Shown: positions 38,799 through 47,503 of the stretch, in pieces
How positions within the stretch are numbered: position 1 is the stretch's first letter
How the letters are laid out: the number at the start of each line of letters is the position of its first letter
NCBI GenBank assembly: GCA_902476265.1
Contig: CABSCP010000020.1
Coordinates: forward strand, 1 to 64,000
DNA from: an uncultured Lachnospiraceae bacterium
GTDB taxonomy: Bacteria > Bacillota > Clostridia > Lachnospirales > Lachnospiraceae
Reading direction: 5' to 3'
Length of the DNA stretch: 64,000 nucleotides
The notes under the pieces: model-generated
Seen by the model: the letters and a program-made list of their open reading frames with translations, nothing else
Database searches by the model: none
What the model was told of the DNA's origin: nothing
Made by a program: the position numbers and the translations under genes

Positions 38799-40082
38799 AT
38801 GATAGATATTAAATTTTTAAGAGAGAATCCCGAAGCGGTTAAGGAGAATATTCGCAAAAAGTTTCAGGATGAAAAGCTTGGGCTGGTGGATGAAGTGATT
38901 GCACTGGATGCTGAAAGCAGAAAGACACAGCAGGAAGCAGATGATCTGCGCGCCAACAGAAACAAAATTTCCAAAGAAATCGGCGCACTGATGAGTCAGG
39001 GCAAAAAAGAAGAAGCAATGGCAAAAAAGGAAGAAGTTGCGGCCGGAGCAAAACGTCTGGGAGAGTTGGAAGAGAAGGAAGAAGAACTTCAGGAAAAGAT
39101 TCTGAAAATAATGATGACAATTCCCAATATCATTGATCCTTCCGTTCCCATCGGAAAAAATGATACGGAGAATGTGGAAGTACAGAAATACGGAGAACCG
39201 GTAGTACCGGATTTTGAAATTCCTTATCATACGGAAATTATGGAAAGCTTTGAAGGAATTGATCTGGACAGCGCCAGAAAGGTAGCAGGAAACGGATTTT
39301 ATTATCTGATGGGAGACATTGCGAGACTTCACTCCGCGGTGATCTCCTATGCCCGTGATTTCATGATCAACAGAGGATTTACTTATTGTGTTCCTCCTTT
39401 TATGATCAGAAGCAATGTGGTGACAGGCGTGATGAGTTTTGCAGAAATGGATGCCATGATGTACAAGATCGAAGGAGAGGATCTCTATCTGATCGGAACA
39501 TCCGAACATTCCATGATCGGTAAATTTATCGATACGATTATTCCGGAAGCAGAACTTCCCAAAACACTTACCAGCTATTCTCCCTGTTTCAGAAAAGAAA
39601 AAGGCGCGCATGGGCTGGAAGAAAGAGGCGTATACCGTATCCATCAGTTTGAAAAACAGGAAATGATCGTTGTGTGTAAACCTGAGGATTCCAAAATGTG
39701 GTTTGATAAACTGTGGCAGAACACGGTGGATCTGTTCCGCTCTCTGGATATTCCGGTCAGAACTTTGGAATGCTGTTCCGGTGACCTGGCAGACCTGAAA
39801 GTGAAATCTGTGGATGTGGAAGCATGGTCTCCCAGACAGAAAAAATACTTTGAAGTTGGAAGCTGTTCCAATCTGGGCGATGCGCAGGCAAGAAGACTGA
39901 AAATCCGTGTGAACGGGGAAAACGGGAAGTATTTTGCGCATACATTAAATAATACAGTTGTGGCGCCTCCCAGAATGCTGATCGCGTTCCTGGAAAATAA
40001 CCTGCAGGCAGATGGCTCTGTAAGAATCCCGGAATTACTTCAGCCTTATATGGGTGGAATGAAAGAAATCAGAAGAAAATAG
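38799..40082 (+). CDS. serS: seryl-tRNA synthetase
   Basis: A 427-residue class II synthetase that charges tRNA-Ser. The N-terminal coiled-coil arm (residues 30-100) precedes the catalytic core with motif 2 (CFRKEKGAHGLEERGVYRIHQFEK, quoted here as FRKEKGAHG and RIHQFEK) and motif 3 near HTLNNTVVAPPRML. AGGAGG lies upstream. No T-box leader fits in the 18-base gap. Confidence 0.97.
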   Translation: MIDIKFLRENPEAVKENIRKKFQDEKLGLVDEVIALDAESRKTQQEADDLRANRNKISKEIGALMSQGKKEEAMAKKEEVAAGAKRLGELEEKEEELQEKILKIMMTIPNIIDPSVPIGKNDTENVEVQKYGEPVVPDFEIPYHTEIMESFEGIDLDSARKVAGNGFYYLMGDIARLHSAVISYARDFMINRGFTYCVPPFMIRSNVVTGVMSFAEMDAMMYKIEGEDLYLIGTSEHSMIGKFIDTIIPEAELPKTLTSYSPCFRKEKGAHGLEERGVYRIHQFEKQEMIVVCKPEDSKMWFDKLWQNTVDLFRSLDIPVRTLECCSGDLADLKVKSVDVEAWSPRQKKYFEVGSCSNLGDAQARRLKIRVNGENGKYFAHTLNNTVVAPPRMLIAFLENNLQADGSVRIPELLQPYMGGMKEIRRK

Positions 40083-40119
40083 TTTAAGTTATGTAAACCA
40101 ATAAAGTGAGGTGAAATTC

Positions 40120-41004
40120 TTGCACAAATTTTTAAGAGCAGTAGGCTTTAGCGAGTATACCGAAAAAAAGCAGATTAAAAAGCTGATAGAAGAAATTATT
40201 TTAAATGCCGACGGCAGAAGCTATACATCCAAGGATGATAAAAGCCTTTTTGCGGAATTTGACAGGAATTTCGCTGAGGATATCGGCGTGGCGGTGTGCG
40301 GAGAGTTCGATGAGGAGGATAACTATTCCTATGAATATTATTTTCCTTATCTGAGGTCGGACATCACCAGTACCGATGAAGATATTTCCATCGAAAGGCA
40401 TGCCGCAAACGAATCCTATGCCGGAATCTGTGATGATCCTAAGGTGGGAGTTTCCCTGATTTTTTATCTTCAGAATATGGTGCCCTACTTAAAGTTAAAT
40501 AAAGAAGGAAAACTGCCCGTGAAAGGGACATCTCTGAATTTTTCCGCGCTTTCCTGCCAAGGAACCATCATGATGCCCATTCAGAAATCGGAGTGGCAGA
40601 AAAAGAAAATAAAAAAAGATTCTGTTTTGCGCAACCGGCTCATACAGGCAGCAAGAGGCGGAGATGAAGAGGCCATCGAAAGCCTGACGCTGGAGGATAT
40701 GGATACCTATACGACCATATCCAGAAAGATTCAGAAAGAAGATGTGTTCAGCCTGGTGGATACTTATTTTATGCCATATGGCATAGAGTGCGATCAATAT
40801 TCCATTTTGGGAGAAATCCTGGAATGCGGCCTGCAGTCAAACCGTTTTACGGGCGAAAAGATCCATGTGATGACCGTCAGCTGCAATGATTTAAACCTGC
40901 GCCTTTGCATCAACAGTAAAGATCTGATGGGAGAACCGGCGCCGGGCAGAAGATTCCGCGGATCCGTATGGTTACAGGGGTATGTAAATTTCCCTGGAGA
41001 GTGA
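40120..41004 (+). CDS. DUF3881 family protein
   Basis: A 294-residue soluble protein of the clostridial DUF3881 family, role unknown. It has an acidic, Tyr-rich N-terminal half (EEDNYSYEYYFPYL) and a conserved-looking C-terminal domain with PGRRFRGSVWLQGY. The TTG start at 40120 is chosen because GAGGTG ends 6 bases before it; the GTG at 40111 overlaps that site. It follows serS in the same direction by 37 bases. Confidence 0.82.
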   Translation: MHKFLRAVGFSEYTEKKQIKKLIEEIILNADGRSYTSKDDKSLFAEFDRNFAEDIGVAVCGEFDEEDNYSYEYYFPYLRSDITSTDEDISIERHAANESYAGICDDPKVGVSLIFYLQNMVPYLKLNKEGKLPVKGTSLNFSALSCQGTIMMPIQKSEWQKKKIKKDSVLRNRLIQAARGGDEEAIESLTLEDMDTYTTISRKIQKEDVFSLVDTYFMPYGIECDQYSILGEILECGLQSNRFTGEKIHVMTVSCNDLNLRLCINSKDLMGEPAPGRRFRGSVWLQGYVNFPGE

Positions 41005-41036
41005 CAATTTTTGAGAAAGATTTTTATAATAAAAAT

Positions 41037-41086
41037 TTGACAACCCGAAGGGAACCCGCTATAATATTCATGTTGGGTTCCCTTTT
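41037..41086 (+). promoter_or_regulatory. consensus promoter of tRNA-Arg, overlapped by a hairpin
   Basis: A fully consensus sigma-A promoter: TTGACA (41037-41042), 17-base spacer, TATAAT (41060-41065). The inverted repeat GGGAACCC (41050-41057) and GGGTTCCC (41075-41082), followed by TTTT, brackets the -10 box and could terminate DUF3881-gene read-through. Confidence 0.82.
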
Positions 41087-41116
41087 GGAAAGTCAGCGCC
41101 ATAATTTTATATGGAT

Positions 41117-41190
41117 GTTTCCGTAGCTCAGCAGGATAGAGCGTCCGCCTCCTAAGCGGAAGGCCAGCGGTTCGAATCCGCTCGGGAACG
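41117..41190 (+). tRNA. tRNA-Arg (anticodon CCU)
   Basis: A complete 74-base cloverleaf. The acceptor arm GTTTCCG pairs with CGGGAAC; the D arm is GCTC/GAGC; the anticodon stem TCCGC/GCGGA encloses loop CTCCTAA, anticodon CCT; the T arm AGCGG/CCGCT encloses TTCGAAT. The discriminator base is G and CCA is not encoded. It reads AGG codons. Confidence 0.97.
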
Positions 41191-41192
41191 TT

Positions 41193-41246
41193 AATCAAAA
41201 AGCCGAAAATCCTTATTGAATCAAGGATTTCCGGCTTTTTGATTTT
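41193..41246 (+). terminator. strong terminator after tRNA-Arg
   Basis: AATCAAAAAGCCG (41193-41205) pairs with CGGCTTTTTGATT (41232-41244), extended by AAATCCTT/AAGGATTT nearer the loop; T-rich end. Confidence 0.88.
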
Positions 41247-41363
41247 AAGGATGCCGTTAAGAATTTCTAACCGTACTTTAACCATCCATCCTGTATAATG
41301 AGCATGTGATCACAAACAAAGTAACCATAGTATCTCAAACAAAGAGAACAGGAGGGAAAAATA

Positions 41364-41675
41364 ATGTTAAAACACAAAAACGTAGTTGGATTGGCAGCCA
41401 TGGTCGTAACATCGATTTCGATGGGAGGTTTCGCATTTGCAGCCGAAAAAGAGAATACGGATGTCAGTACGGTACCCGCGAAGGCGGCTGTCTGCGATGA
41501 CAGTGTAGATACAACGGATATCGTTGATTCTAATGTAACCCTGCAGGGACTCAAAAAAGACAAAGACGGCAGCTATTATGTGATGATGCCGGATGGTACA
41601 AAAATTACGGTTACCATGGCGGAACCGGAGTTAGGGCAGGATGGGAACGTTGATATTCATTTTATCTGCAAGTAA
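41364..41675 (+). CDS. small secreted protein of unknown function
   Basis: A 103-residue protein with a clear signal peptide: Lys/His-rich start, hydrophobic core VGLAAMVVTSISMGGFAF and a likely signal-peptidase site after AFA-A near residue 28. The mature part (about 75 residues) is acidic and Val/Thr/Asp-rich, with a short repeat-like DGSYYVMMPDGTKITVTM hairpin-forming segment. I do not recognise a family. AGGAGG precedes the ATG and a TATAAT box lies near 41292. The gene ends 51 bases before a two-component system, which may sense or control it. Confidence 0.75.
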   Translation: MLKHKNVVGLAAMVVTSISMGGFAFAAEKENTDVSTVPAKAAVCDDSVDTTDIVDSNVTLQGLKKDKDGSYYVMMPDGTKITVTMAEPELGQDGNVDIHFICK

Positions 41676-41726
41676 CCGAAAGACCAACACTGACAGAGAT
41701 AACTGAAAAAAAGGGGATGGCAGGAT

Positions 41727-42398
41727 ATGAGACTTTTGGTAGTTGAAGACGAGGAAGATTTACAGGAGGCGTTATGTTACGGCCTCAGAAAGCGGGGCTA
41801 CGCGGTGGATGCGGCGGGAGACGGTGCCGATGCTGTGCAGTTGTGCCAGATAAACGATTATGATCTGATGGTACTCGACTTAAATCTTCCTGTCCTGGAT
41901 GGGATGGAAGTGCTGAAACGTGTCCGTTCCATAAACGGGACAGTGAAGGTATTGATTCTTTCCGCACGTTCCCAACTCTCTGATAAGATAACAGGACTTG
42001 ACGGAGGAGCCAGTGATTATCTTACCAAACCCTTCCATTTTGAGGAGCTGGAGGCGCGCATCCGCATGTTGCTGCGCCGCTCCTTTATCCAGGAGGAGTC
42101 GGTCCTTAGGTGCGGCGGCCTCAGCCTGAATACAAATTCAAAGACCGTGAGTTTTGACGGCTGCCCTTTAGAATTTTCCATGAGGGAATACGCGATTCTG
42201 GAATATTTGATGGCCGGGATGGGACGGCCTGTCAGCGCAGAGGAGTTGTTGGAACATGTGTGGGACAGTGAGGCTGATCCTTTTTCCAACCAGATTAAAG
42301 TCTATATCAGTGTAATCCGCCGCAAGCTTCTGGCGGTCACCGGAGAAGAAATCATACGGAACATCCGGGGCGCCGGATATGTGATTGAGTGTCGATGA
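41727..42398 (+). CDS. OmpR-family response regulator
   Basis: A 223-residue regulator. The receiver domain (1-120) has acidic residues EDEE near 8, phospho-acceptor Asp in LMVLDLNLPVLDG near 51, the switch Ser/Thr in ILSAR and Lys in TKPF near 102. A winged-helix DNA-binding domain follows (130-222), ending IRNIRGAGYVIE. It is transcribed with the kinase that begins 31 bases downstream. Confidence 0.93.
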   Translation: MRLLVVEDEEDLQEALCYGLRKRGYAVDAAGDGADAVQLCQINDYDLMVLDLNLPVLDGMEVLKRVRSINGTVKVLILSARSQLSDKITGLDGGASDYLTKPFHFEELEARIRMLLRRSFIQEESVLRCGGLSLNTNSKTVSFDGCPLEFSMREYAILEYLMAGMGRPVSAEELLEHVWDSEADPFSNQIKVYISVIRRKLLAVTGEEIIRNIRGAGYVIECR

Positions 42399-42429
42399 GA
42401 AGTTTAAGACAAACTATGGGAGGATGACA

Positions 42430-43629
42430 ATGAAAAAATTATCGTTTCGTATGAGACTGACTCTTTTATCGGCACTCGTAATGGCGGGAGTGGCAGTGAT
42501 TCTTACATGTATGTTTTTATTTGGCGCGGACCGAATTTTTGTACAGAATTTTCAGCAGAAATTTTTATATCAATCCGGGGATTTGGGAGATATTATTATC
42601 TCCGGTGAAATAAAAGGAGACCAGGTCGCGGAAGACATACAGGAACTAACACTGACCATCAGGGCGGCCGGAATCCAATACAACACATGGGGGATCGCCG
42701 CCCTCTTTCTTGTAATTGTGCTGGGAACAGGGGCGGCATGGTTTATGGCGGGACATGTTTTGAGACCCCTTGGAGAATTGTCAAATACAATAGAGGAGAT
42801 AGGCGGAAATGATTTATCCCGCCGTGTGGATGCAAAGATACAGGAAAGAAAAGATGAGATCGGACATCTGGCCCTGTCCTTTAACCGCATGATGGACAAA
42901 GTGGGGGATTCTTTTGAGCGGCAGAAACGTTTCTCAGCCAGCGCTGCTCATGAGTTAAAAACACCGCTTGCGACCATCCTTGTAAATCTGGAGGTATTGG
43001 AACTGGAGGAGGATATCGAACCGGAGCGTGTGAAAAAGGTTCTGTCGGTTGTAAGGACAAATACGGAACGGATGATCCGGCTTACCGAGGATTTATTCCG
43101 GCTTTCGTCAGAGCATGACAGTGAAATGGGGGAAGAAGTCCGCCTCAGTGAGGCATTTGCCATTGCGGTGGAGGAGTTGTCGCCTCTTCTGCGGCAAAAA
43201 CAGCTTACGGTATCGGTTCAGGATATGCACGAGGTAAAGATAACCGGAAACCGTGTGATGATTTATCGTGCAATGAGCAATCTGGTTGAGAATGCAGCAA
43301 AATATAACCGCGATGGAGGTACCATCACCGTGACGGCTGCGGCCACTGAGGAGGAGGTTAGGGTGACTGTTTCAGATACGGGGATTGGAATTTTGGAGGA
43401 CGATCTGTCTCATATTTTTGAACCCTTTTATCGCGTGGACCGATCCCGCTCCCGTTCGGCAGGCGGAGCCGGGCTGGGGCTTCCTCTGGTGCAGGACATT
43501 GTGGAAAAACATGGCGGAACCATAGAAATACAGAGTGTTCCTGACAGCGGGACCACTGTTATAGTAATATTTCCGGTATGCAGTTATTCTAACCGGGAAT
43601 TGTGTCATGATAGTAACGCGGAAAAATAA
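42430..43629 (+). CDS. sensor histidine kinase (HAMP-HisKA-HATPase)
   Basis: A 399-residue membrane kinase. Two membrane segments (about residues 10-32 and 90-112) enclose a short 55-residue external loop. A HAMP domain, the phospho-acceptor His in SAAHELKTPLAT near 175, and the ATP-binding N box (NLVENAAKYN), G1 (DTGIGI) and G2 (GAGLGLPL) are all intact. ATG 42430 has GGGAGG 6 bases upstream; a longer reading from TTG 42385 overlaps the regulator gene. The small loop suggests membrane or partner sensing. Its end overlaps the tail of an oppositely oriented kinase remnant. Confidence 0.93.
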   Translation: MKKLSFRMRLTLLSALVMAGVAVILTCMFLFGADRIFVQNFQQKFLYQSGDLGDIIISGEIKGDQVAEDIQELTLTIRAAGIQYNTWGIAALFLVIVLGTGAAWFMAGHVLRPLGELSNTIEEIGGNDLSRRVDAKIQERKDEIGHLALSFNRMMDKVGDSFERQKRFSASAAHELKTPLATILVNLEVLELEEDIEPERVKKVLSVVRTNTERMIRLTEDLFRLSSEHDSEMGEEVRLSEAFAIAVEELSPLLRQKQLTVSVQDMHEVKITGNRVMIYRAMSNLVENAAKYNRDGGTITVTAAATEEEVRVTVSDTGIGILEDDLSHIFEPFYRVDRSRSRSAGGAGLGLPLVQDIVEKHGGTIEIQSVPDSGTTVIVIFPVCSYSNRELCHDSNAEK

Positions 43630-44065
43630 TTTTGAAACGAGTCCCCTCATGCTCTTTACTTTCCAGCTCTATTGTTGTGTGGTGGATTTTTACAATATCC
43701 GCGCAGATGGAGAGTCCGAGTCCCACCCCGTCATTGTTTTTGCCTCTTACCTTATCCACCATATAAAAAGTTTCAAATACCTTATCCCGTTCAGCTTCCG
43801 GAATTCCTTTTCCTTCGTCTGCAACTTCCAGCATTACGGAGGATTTTTCATTCCATGCTGAAATCCGGATGGAATCGCCGGCCGCGGAAGCTTTTCTTGC
43901 ATTATCTGTCAGATTTCCGATGAGATTTAACAGAAGATCTTTTTCTGCAGTCACATAAACCGGCTCGTCCGGTGTATGGATAATCAGTTTCATTTCTGCC
44001 TGTCGGACAGACGGCATCAGAACGGACCCGGCTTCTATTTTATACTGCTCTACGTGAGCCTTAAT
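43589..44065 (-). pseudogene. truncated histidine kinase, C-terminal ATPase part only
   Basis: The frame encodes about 155 residues of a GHKL ATPase domain: NLIGNLTDNARKAS (N box), EVADEGKGIPEAE (G1), GVGLGLSICADIV (G2), ending FPRYYHDTIPG. The sensor, HisKA and any upstream regulator are absent. The frame opens upstream without a start at about 44065, where permease sequence in the other direction begins, so the front was lost by rearrangement. The sequence differs clearly from the intact kinase it overlaps, so it is not a duplicate of it. Confidence 0.8.
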
Positions 44066-45000
44066 CTGCGGCGGTTTGGCAGGATTTCTGCCGCAGAAGC
44101 CATTCGATTCGGAATGGCGGGACAGAACCAGACGGGCGCAAAAACCGTCCGGCCGGGCGGAGGCATTCCCATCAACCTGTTTCTCGGCATGAAGGATGTA
44201 TGGATCAGGAGGCGGCTATTGCAGCCTGTCTGGAAGCGGATTCGGCGGTTTCCGAGTTTGCCGTGCTGACGATGAAAACCTTTGGCATCAGGATGGAGGA
44301 CGGAACCACGGAAAACAGTAAAGTGGAGCTGGGCGACCATGCGGTGTTCCCGGTAGCGTGCGTGAGCGGACGAATGCCGCTCTCTGAACAGGAGATTTCC
44401 CTATCCGTCCTGTGCGCGGAAGAATGGGGAAAAGAGGTCGGCGACGAGTTGACCCTGCTGACCGCCGATGGGGAAAAATCCCTGACGGTCTGCGGGATTT
44501 ACTCGGACATCACAAACGGCGGAAAGACGGCGAAAGCGGTTTTCTCCGACGATTCCACCAAGACGGTATGGAGCACCGTCTGCGTCAGCTTGACGGATTT
44601 GAATCGGCTTGACAGTAAAAAGGCGGAATATGAGAGCCGCTTCCCTTTCGCCAAGGTATCGGGCATCGAGGAGTATATCGCGCAGACTTTTGGGCAGACG
44701 CTGCGCAGTGTGCGGACTGCGTCATTGGTATCCGTTCTTGTGGCCGCCGCGATCACGCTGCTTGTCACGCTGCTGGCCGTTGGGATTATCTGCGGCACGG
44801 TTTTGGCCGGAACACTGGGTGAAAAGCTGGCGGCGGCAGCGATATCCATGATCGGGGCAGCGGCATTCCGTTTTGTCGTGAACCTACCTGTAACGTATCT
44901 GGTTTGCCCGCTGATCATGCTGTTAACGGCGCTCACCGCCATTACGATGGGAACGGCGGCAATCCACGATATCCGGATTTCACAGGCCATAAAGGAGTAG
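44065..45000 (+). pseudogene. FtsX-type ABC permease with missing front and internal deletions
   Basis: Two frames carry one decayed permease. The first (about 44065-44265) reads LRRFGRISAAEAIRFG and later NLFLGMKDVW, typical of the segment joining the two halves of large FtsX permeases. The second (44200-45000) covers an extracellular domain and C-terminal membrane segments (GTVLAGTLGEKLAAAAI and a final IHDIRISQAIKE). The N-terminal half is missing, a frame change lies near 44230, and the loop between two C-terminal membrane segments looks deleted around ICGTVLAG. It ends 3 bases before an intact ATPase gene. Confidence 0.8.
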
Positions 45001-45003
45001 AAC

Positions 45004-45762
45004 ATGAGCAAATTATTAGTGAGTGAAAAAATTGAAAAAGCATTTGGAAGCGGGGACGAGCGCCGCAAGGTGCTGGACGGCGTTTCGGTGGAAATAGCGG
45101 ACGGGGAATTCGTGGCGGTGATGGGGGCCTCCGGTTCCGGAAAATCGACGCTGCTCTACGCGCTCAGCGGCATGGACGGTTTTGACATGGGAGAAGTCAC
45201 GTTCGAGGGGCAGCCGTTGTCCGGGCTTTCGGACGACGCATTGACTGACCTGCGCAGAACGAAGATGGGCTTCGTTTTCCAGCAGCCCACCCTGCTGAAA
45301 AATCTGAACATTCTCGACAACATCCTCCTGCCCCAGATGCGGGATCACTGCAGGGAAGTGAAAAAGCTGACGGTCCGGGCCAAGGCCCTGATGGAGCAGG
45401 TCGGCATCGCAGATCTGGAGCAGCGGGACGTCACACAGGTTTCCGGCGGTCAGCTCCAGCGGGCGGGCATCTGCCGTGCGCTGATGAGCAGCCCGAAAAT
45501 CGTGTTTGCGGACGAACCGACAGGCGCGCTGAACTCGAAGTCCTCCGATGAAATCATGGCGCTTTTTTCGGAAATCCATCGGGCCGGTACCGCCATTCTA
45601 TTGGTAACGCACGATGCGAAGGTCGCGGCGAGGGCGCAGAAGGTGTTGTTCATGCAGGACGGCAAAATTGTGCGCAGCCTTGTACTGTCAGGGGCTGGTT
45701 CCGGGAACTTCGCATGGAAAACGGAAAAAGTCCTGTCGGAAATGAAGTGCTTGAACATTTAA
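45004..45762 (+). CDS. ABC transporter ATP-binding protein (LolD/MacB-like class)
   Basis: A 252-residue ATPase with Walker [12 protein letters not shown] near 41, Q-loop FQQPTLL, signature VSGGQLQRAGICRAL near 147, Walker B IVFADEP and H-loop VTHD. It is the type that pairs with FtsX-fold permeases for antimicrobial-peptide resistance or efflux. The permease gene that precedes it is broken, so the ATPase is probably an orphan. Its last 20 residues (after VLSGAGSGNF) do not resemble the family, and another short frame with ribosomal-free coding look overlaps there, suggesting its 3' end was replaced. Confidence 0.85.
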   Translation: MSKLLVSEKIEKAFGSGDERRKVLDGVSVEIADGEFVAVMGASGSGKSTLLYALSGMDGFDMGEVTFEGQPLSGLSDDALTDLRRTKMGFVFQQPTLLKNLNILDNILLPQMRDHCREVKKLTVRAKALMEQVGIADLEQRDVTQVSGGQLQRAGICRALMSSPKIVFADEPTGALNSKSSDEIMALFSEIHRAGTAILLVTHDAKVAARAQKVLFMQDGKIVRSLVLSGAGSGNFAWKTEKVLSEMKCLNI

Positions 45763-45898
45763 TTCAGAAAATTATAAAGATGGATATAAATGAAATTTAT
45801 GACCAGTTCCAGGCCGGGGCGGATTAGAGTTTATGGCAGCGGTAAATCAGAATTTTTTTTCGGACAGTAAGCTGATTTTATATACCAGGAGGTATCCC

Positions 45899-46377
45899 AT
45901 GATCGATATTGAGAAAGATTACTATTCCAAATTAGATGAATTACGGAGGCGGATCAAGTCCCCCAAAAACTTTCAGTCAGCGATGGAACTGGCACTTGAA
46001 ATACATGCAATCACACATACAGGTGAAGTGTCTTCCGGCGACACACCTACGTTTTGCGACGAATTATTGGATGGCCTGGAAGAAGATGACTACAGTGTCA
46101 TGCCTACGGAGAAAGATGAAACCATTGCATGGCACTTATGGCATATCGCAAGAATCGAAGATTTGGTGGGTAACCTTCTGACCAGTCTTTGGCACGGCTG
46201 GTCAGCGAGGGTGGTCTGCTGGAGGTAAAAAAATCCATATGGCTTAAGAAATTTTGGGGGAGTTATACCGTTACGGGACTCATTCTGCTGCCATTGACAC
46301 ATCATCATATGATTCATTTACCGGACAGTGTAAGAATTAAGGAATTTGCTAAAAAATCACGCAGTGGAACGCTATGA
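45899..46377 (+). pseudogene. DinB-superfamily protein with internal deletion
   Basis: AGGAGG and an ATG at 45899 start a frame that reads MIDIEKDYYSKLDELR through TIAWHLWHIARIEDL, a DinB-type metal-binding helix. It then shifts into nonsense at about 46175. A second frame (to 46377) carries the usual C-terminal end, LVSEGGLLEV and GLILLPLTHHHMIHL. From family length, about 80 central residues are missing between the two, so the gene is inactivated. Confidence 0.75.
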
Positions 46378-46448
46378 TACAATGGCTTCAACAAAGTTTG
46401 CGATATCAGAGGCTACAAACTATTCTGAATTACTATGGAGGGAATACA

Positions 46449-46904
46449 ATGACTGAAAAAGAAATGTGGGCAGCCTATATTCAGGAAAACCCATCTTACA
46501 AGGAACAATGTTATGAAGCCTGGTGTTATGGCAGCAAAACACCAGATTTACTGGCAGAATTGACGGCATTGGGAACGAAAACGGCTACTGCATCTGCCTA
46601 TCCATTTTATGAATATGAAAAATGCGAATTGCCCAAAGCGGGAGATCACAATGTCATACTGCGTACCAATGGGGAAGCTGTGTGTGTCACAAAGACGACC
46701 CGCGTTTCTGTAGTGCCTTTTATGCAAGTGAGTGAGGAACATGCCTATAAGGAGGGGGAAGGAGATCGGAGCTTAACATACTGGAGAACGGTCCACGCGC
46801 AAGCTTTCGCGGATGAACTGGCAGAGATCAATATGAATTTTTCCGAAGATATGCTGGTTGTCTGCGAAGAATTTCAAGTGGTTTTTTTACCCATTGGCAG
46901 GTAA
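46449..46904 (+). CDS. ASCH domain protein
   Basis: A 151-residue soluble protein with a PUA-like ASCH fold: the strand GDHNVILRTNGEAVCVTKTTRV, quoted in part as NGEAVCVTKT, then GEGDRSLTYWRTVHAQAF and a final EEFQVVF. ASCH proteins bind RNA or modified nucleosides, and some are amidohydrolases of acetylcytidine. ATG 46449 has GGAGGG upstream; a longer reading from 46374 is unsupported. Confidence 0.85.
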   Translation: MTEKEMWAAYIQENPSYKEQCYEAWCYGSKTPDLLAELTALGTKTATASAYPFYEYEKCELPKAGDHNVILRTNGEAVCVTKTTRVSVVPFMQVSEEHAYKEGEGDRSLTYWRTVHAQAFADELAEINMNFSEDMLVVCEEFQVVFLPIGR

Positions 46905-47003
46905 GAAAGAAGCTGTGGTTGAGGTATGGTATATTGATAATGGCCGATCAATGTATATCAGAGAGCGATCTCAAATTCATGTGAGACAAAGGAGGAATGG
47001 GGT

Positions 47004-47360
47004 ATGCCGTTTACTGAACTATGTATTTATCAAGTCAAACCGCAGAAGGTTGACGAATTCGAGGCGATTATGCTGGAGGCGAAATCATTTCTGGAGAAGC
47101 AAAAGGGGCTGCTTTTACTTCGGTTCGTAAAAAGAGAGTACCATATCGATATGGAACAGATTAAAGAAGGTCTGCCGCCGCCTAAGCTTACCCGCATTGT
47201 GAAAAGCGTCAAGTATATGCTTTATTGGGAGTTTGATACGAAAGAAAGCTATGGGGCAGCACAAAAAAATCTCTACAACAGCTATTGGAAGTCGATAGAA
47301 AAATGTCTGGTGGCGCCCCATGACAAATATTTAGGAGAGGGGATGTTTTCATGGAATTAG
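47004..47360 (+). CDS. antibiotic biosynthesis monooxygenase-like (dimeric alpha-beta barrel) protein
   Basis: A 118-residue small protein with a ferredoxin-like fold signature at the start (ELCIYQVKPQKVDEFEAIM) and a late aromatic helix (SYGAAQKNLYNSYWKSIEKCL). This fold is shared by ABM monooxygenases, heme-degrading enzymes and simple binding proteins, so no reaction is assigned. AGGAGG precedes the ATG. Confidence 0.65.
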   Translation: MPFTELCIYQVKPQKVDEFEAIMLEAKSFLEKQKGLLLLRFVKREYHIDMEQIKEGLPPPKLTRIVKSVKYMLYWEFDTKESYGAAQKNLYNSYWKSIEKCLVAPHDKYLGEGMFSWN

Positions 47361-47425
47361 CCTATAGTGGTTTAAAATGAGACGAATGTCCTATTTATTT
47401 CAAAAGCAGATAGGAGTTTCCCTGT

Positions 47426-47503
47426 TCGTTACTTGAAGAACAACTGGGAGACAGTTCCGATGGTCTGAACAGATTAAAACAGCTTGCCGCAGCAGACAGA
47501 TGA
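47426..47503 (+). pseudogene. C-terminal remnant of an unidentified gene
   Basis: A 25-codon frame (SLLEEQLGDSSDGLNRL ... AAADR) without a start ends in TGA overlapping the next ATG (ATGA). The coupling suggests it was the upstream member of an operon with the following gene. Confidence 0.4.

Noticed and set aside
38780..38799. T-box leader for serS
   Set aside because: The gap between the DUF4446 gene and serS is only 18 bases, too short for a T-box.
45714..45827. 37-codon frame overlapping the end of the orphan ATPase gene (MENGKSPVGNEVLEHL...)
   Set aside because: It looks protein-like and may be a remnant spliced onto the ATPase 3' end, but it has no clear ribosome-binding site and is too short to identify.
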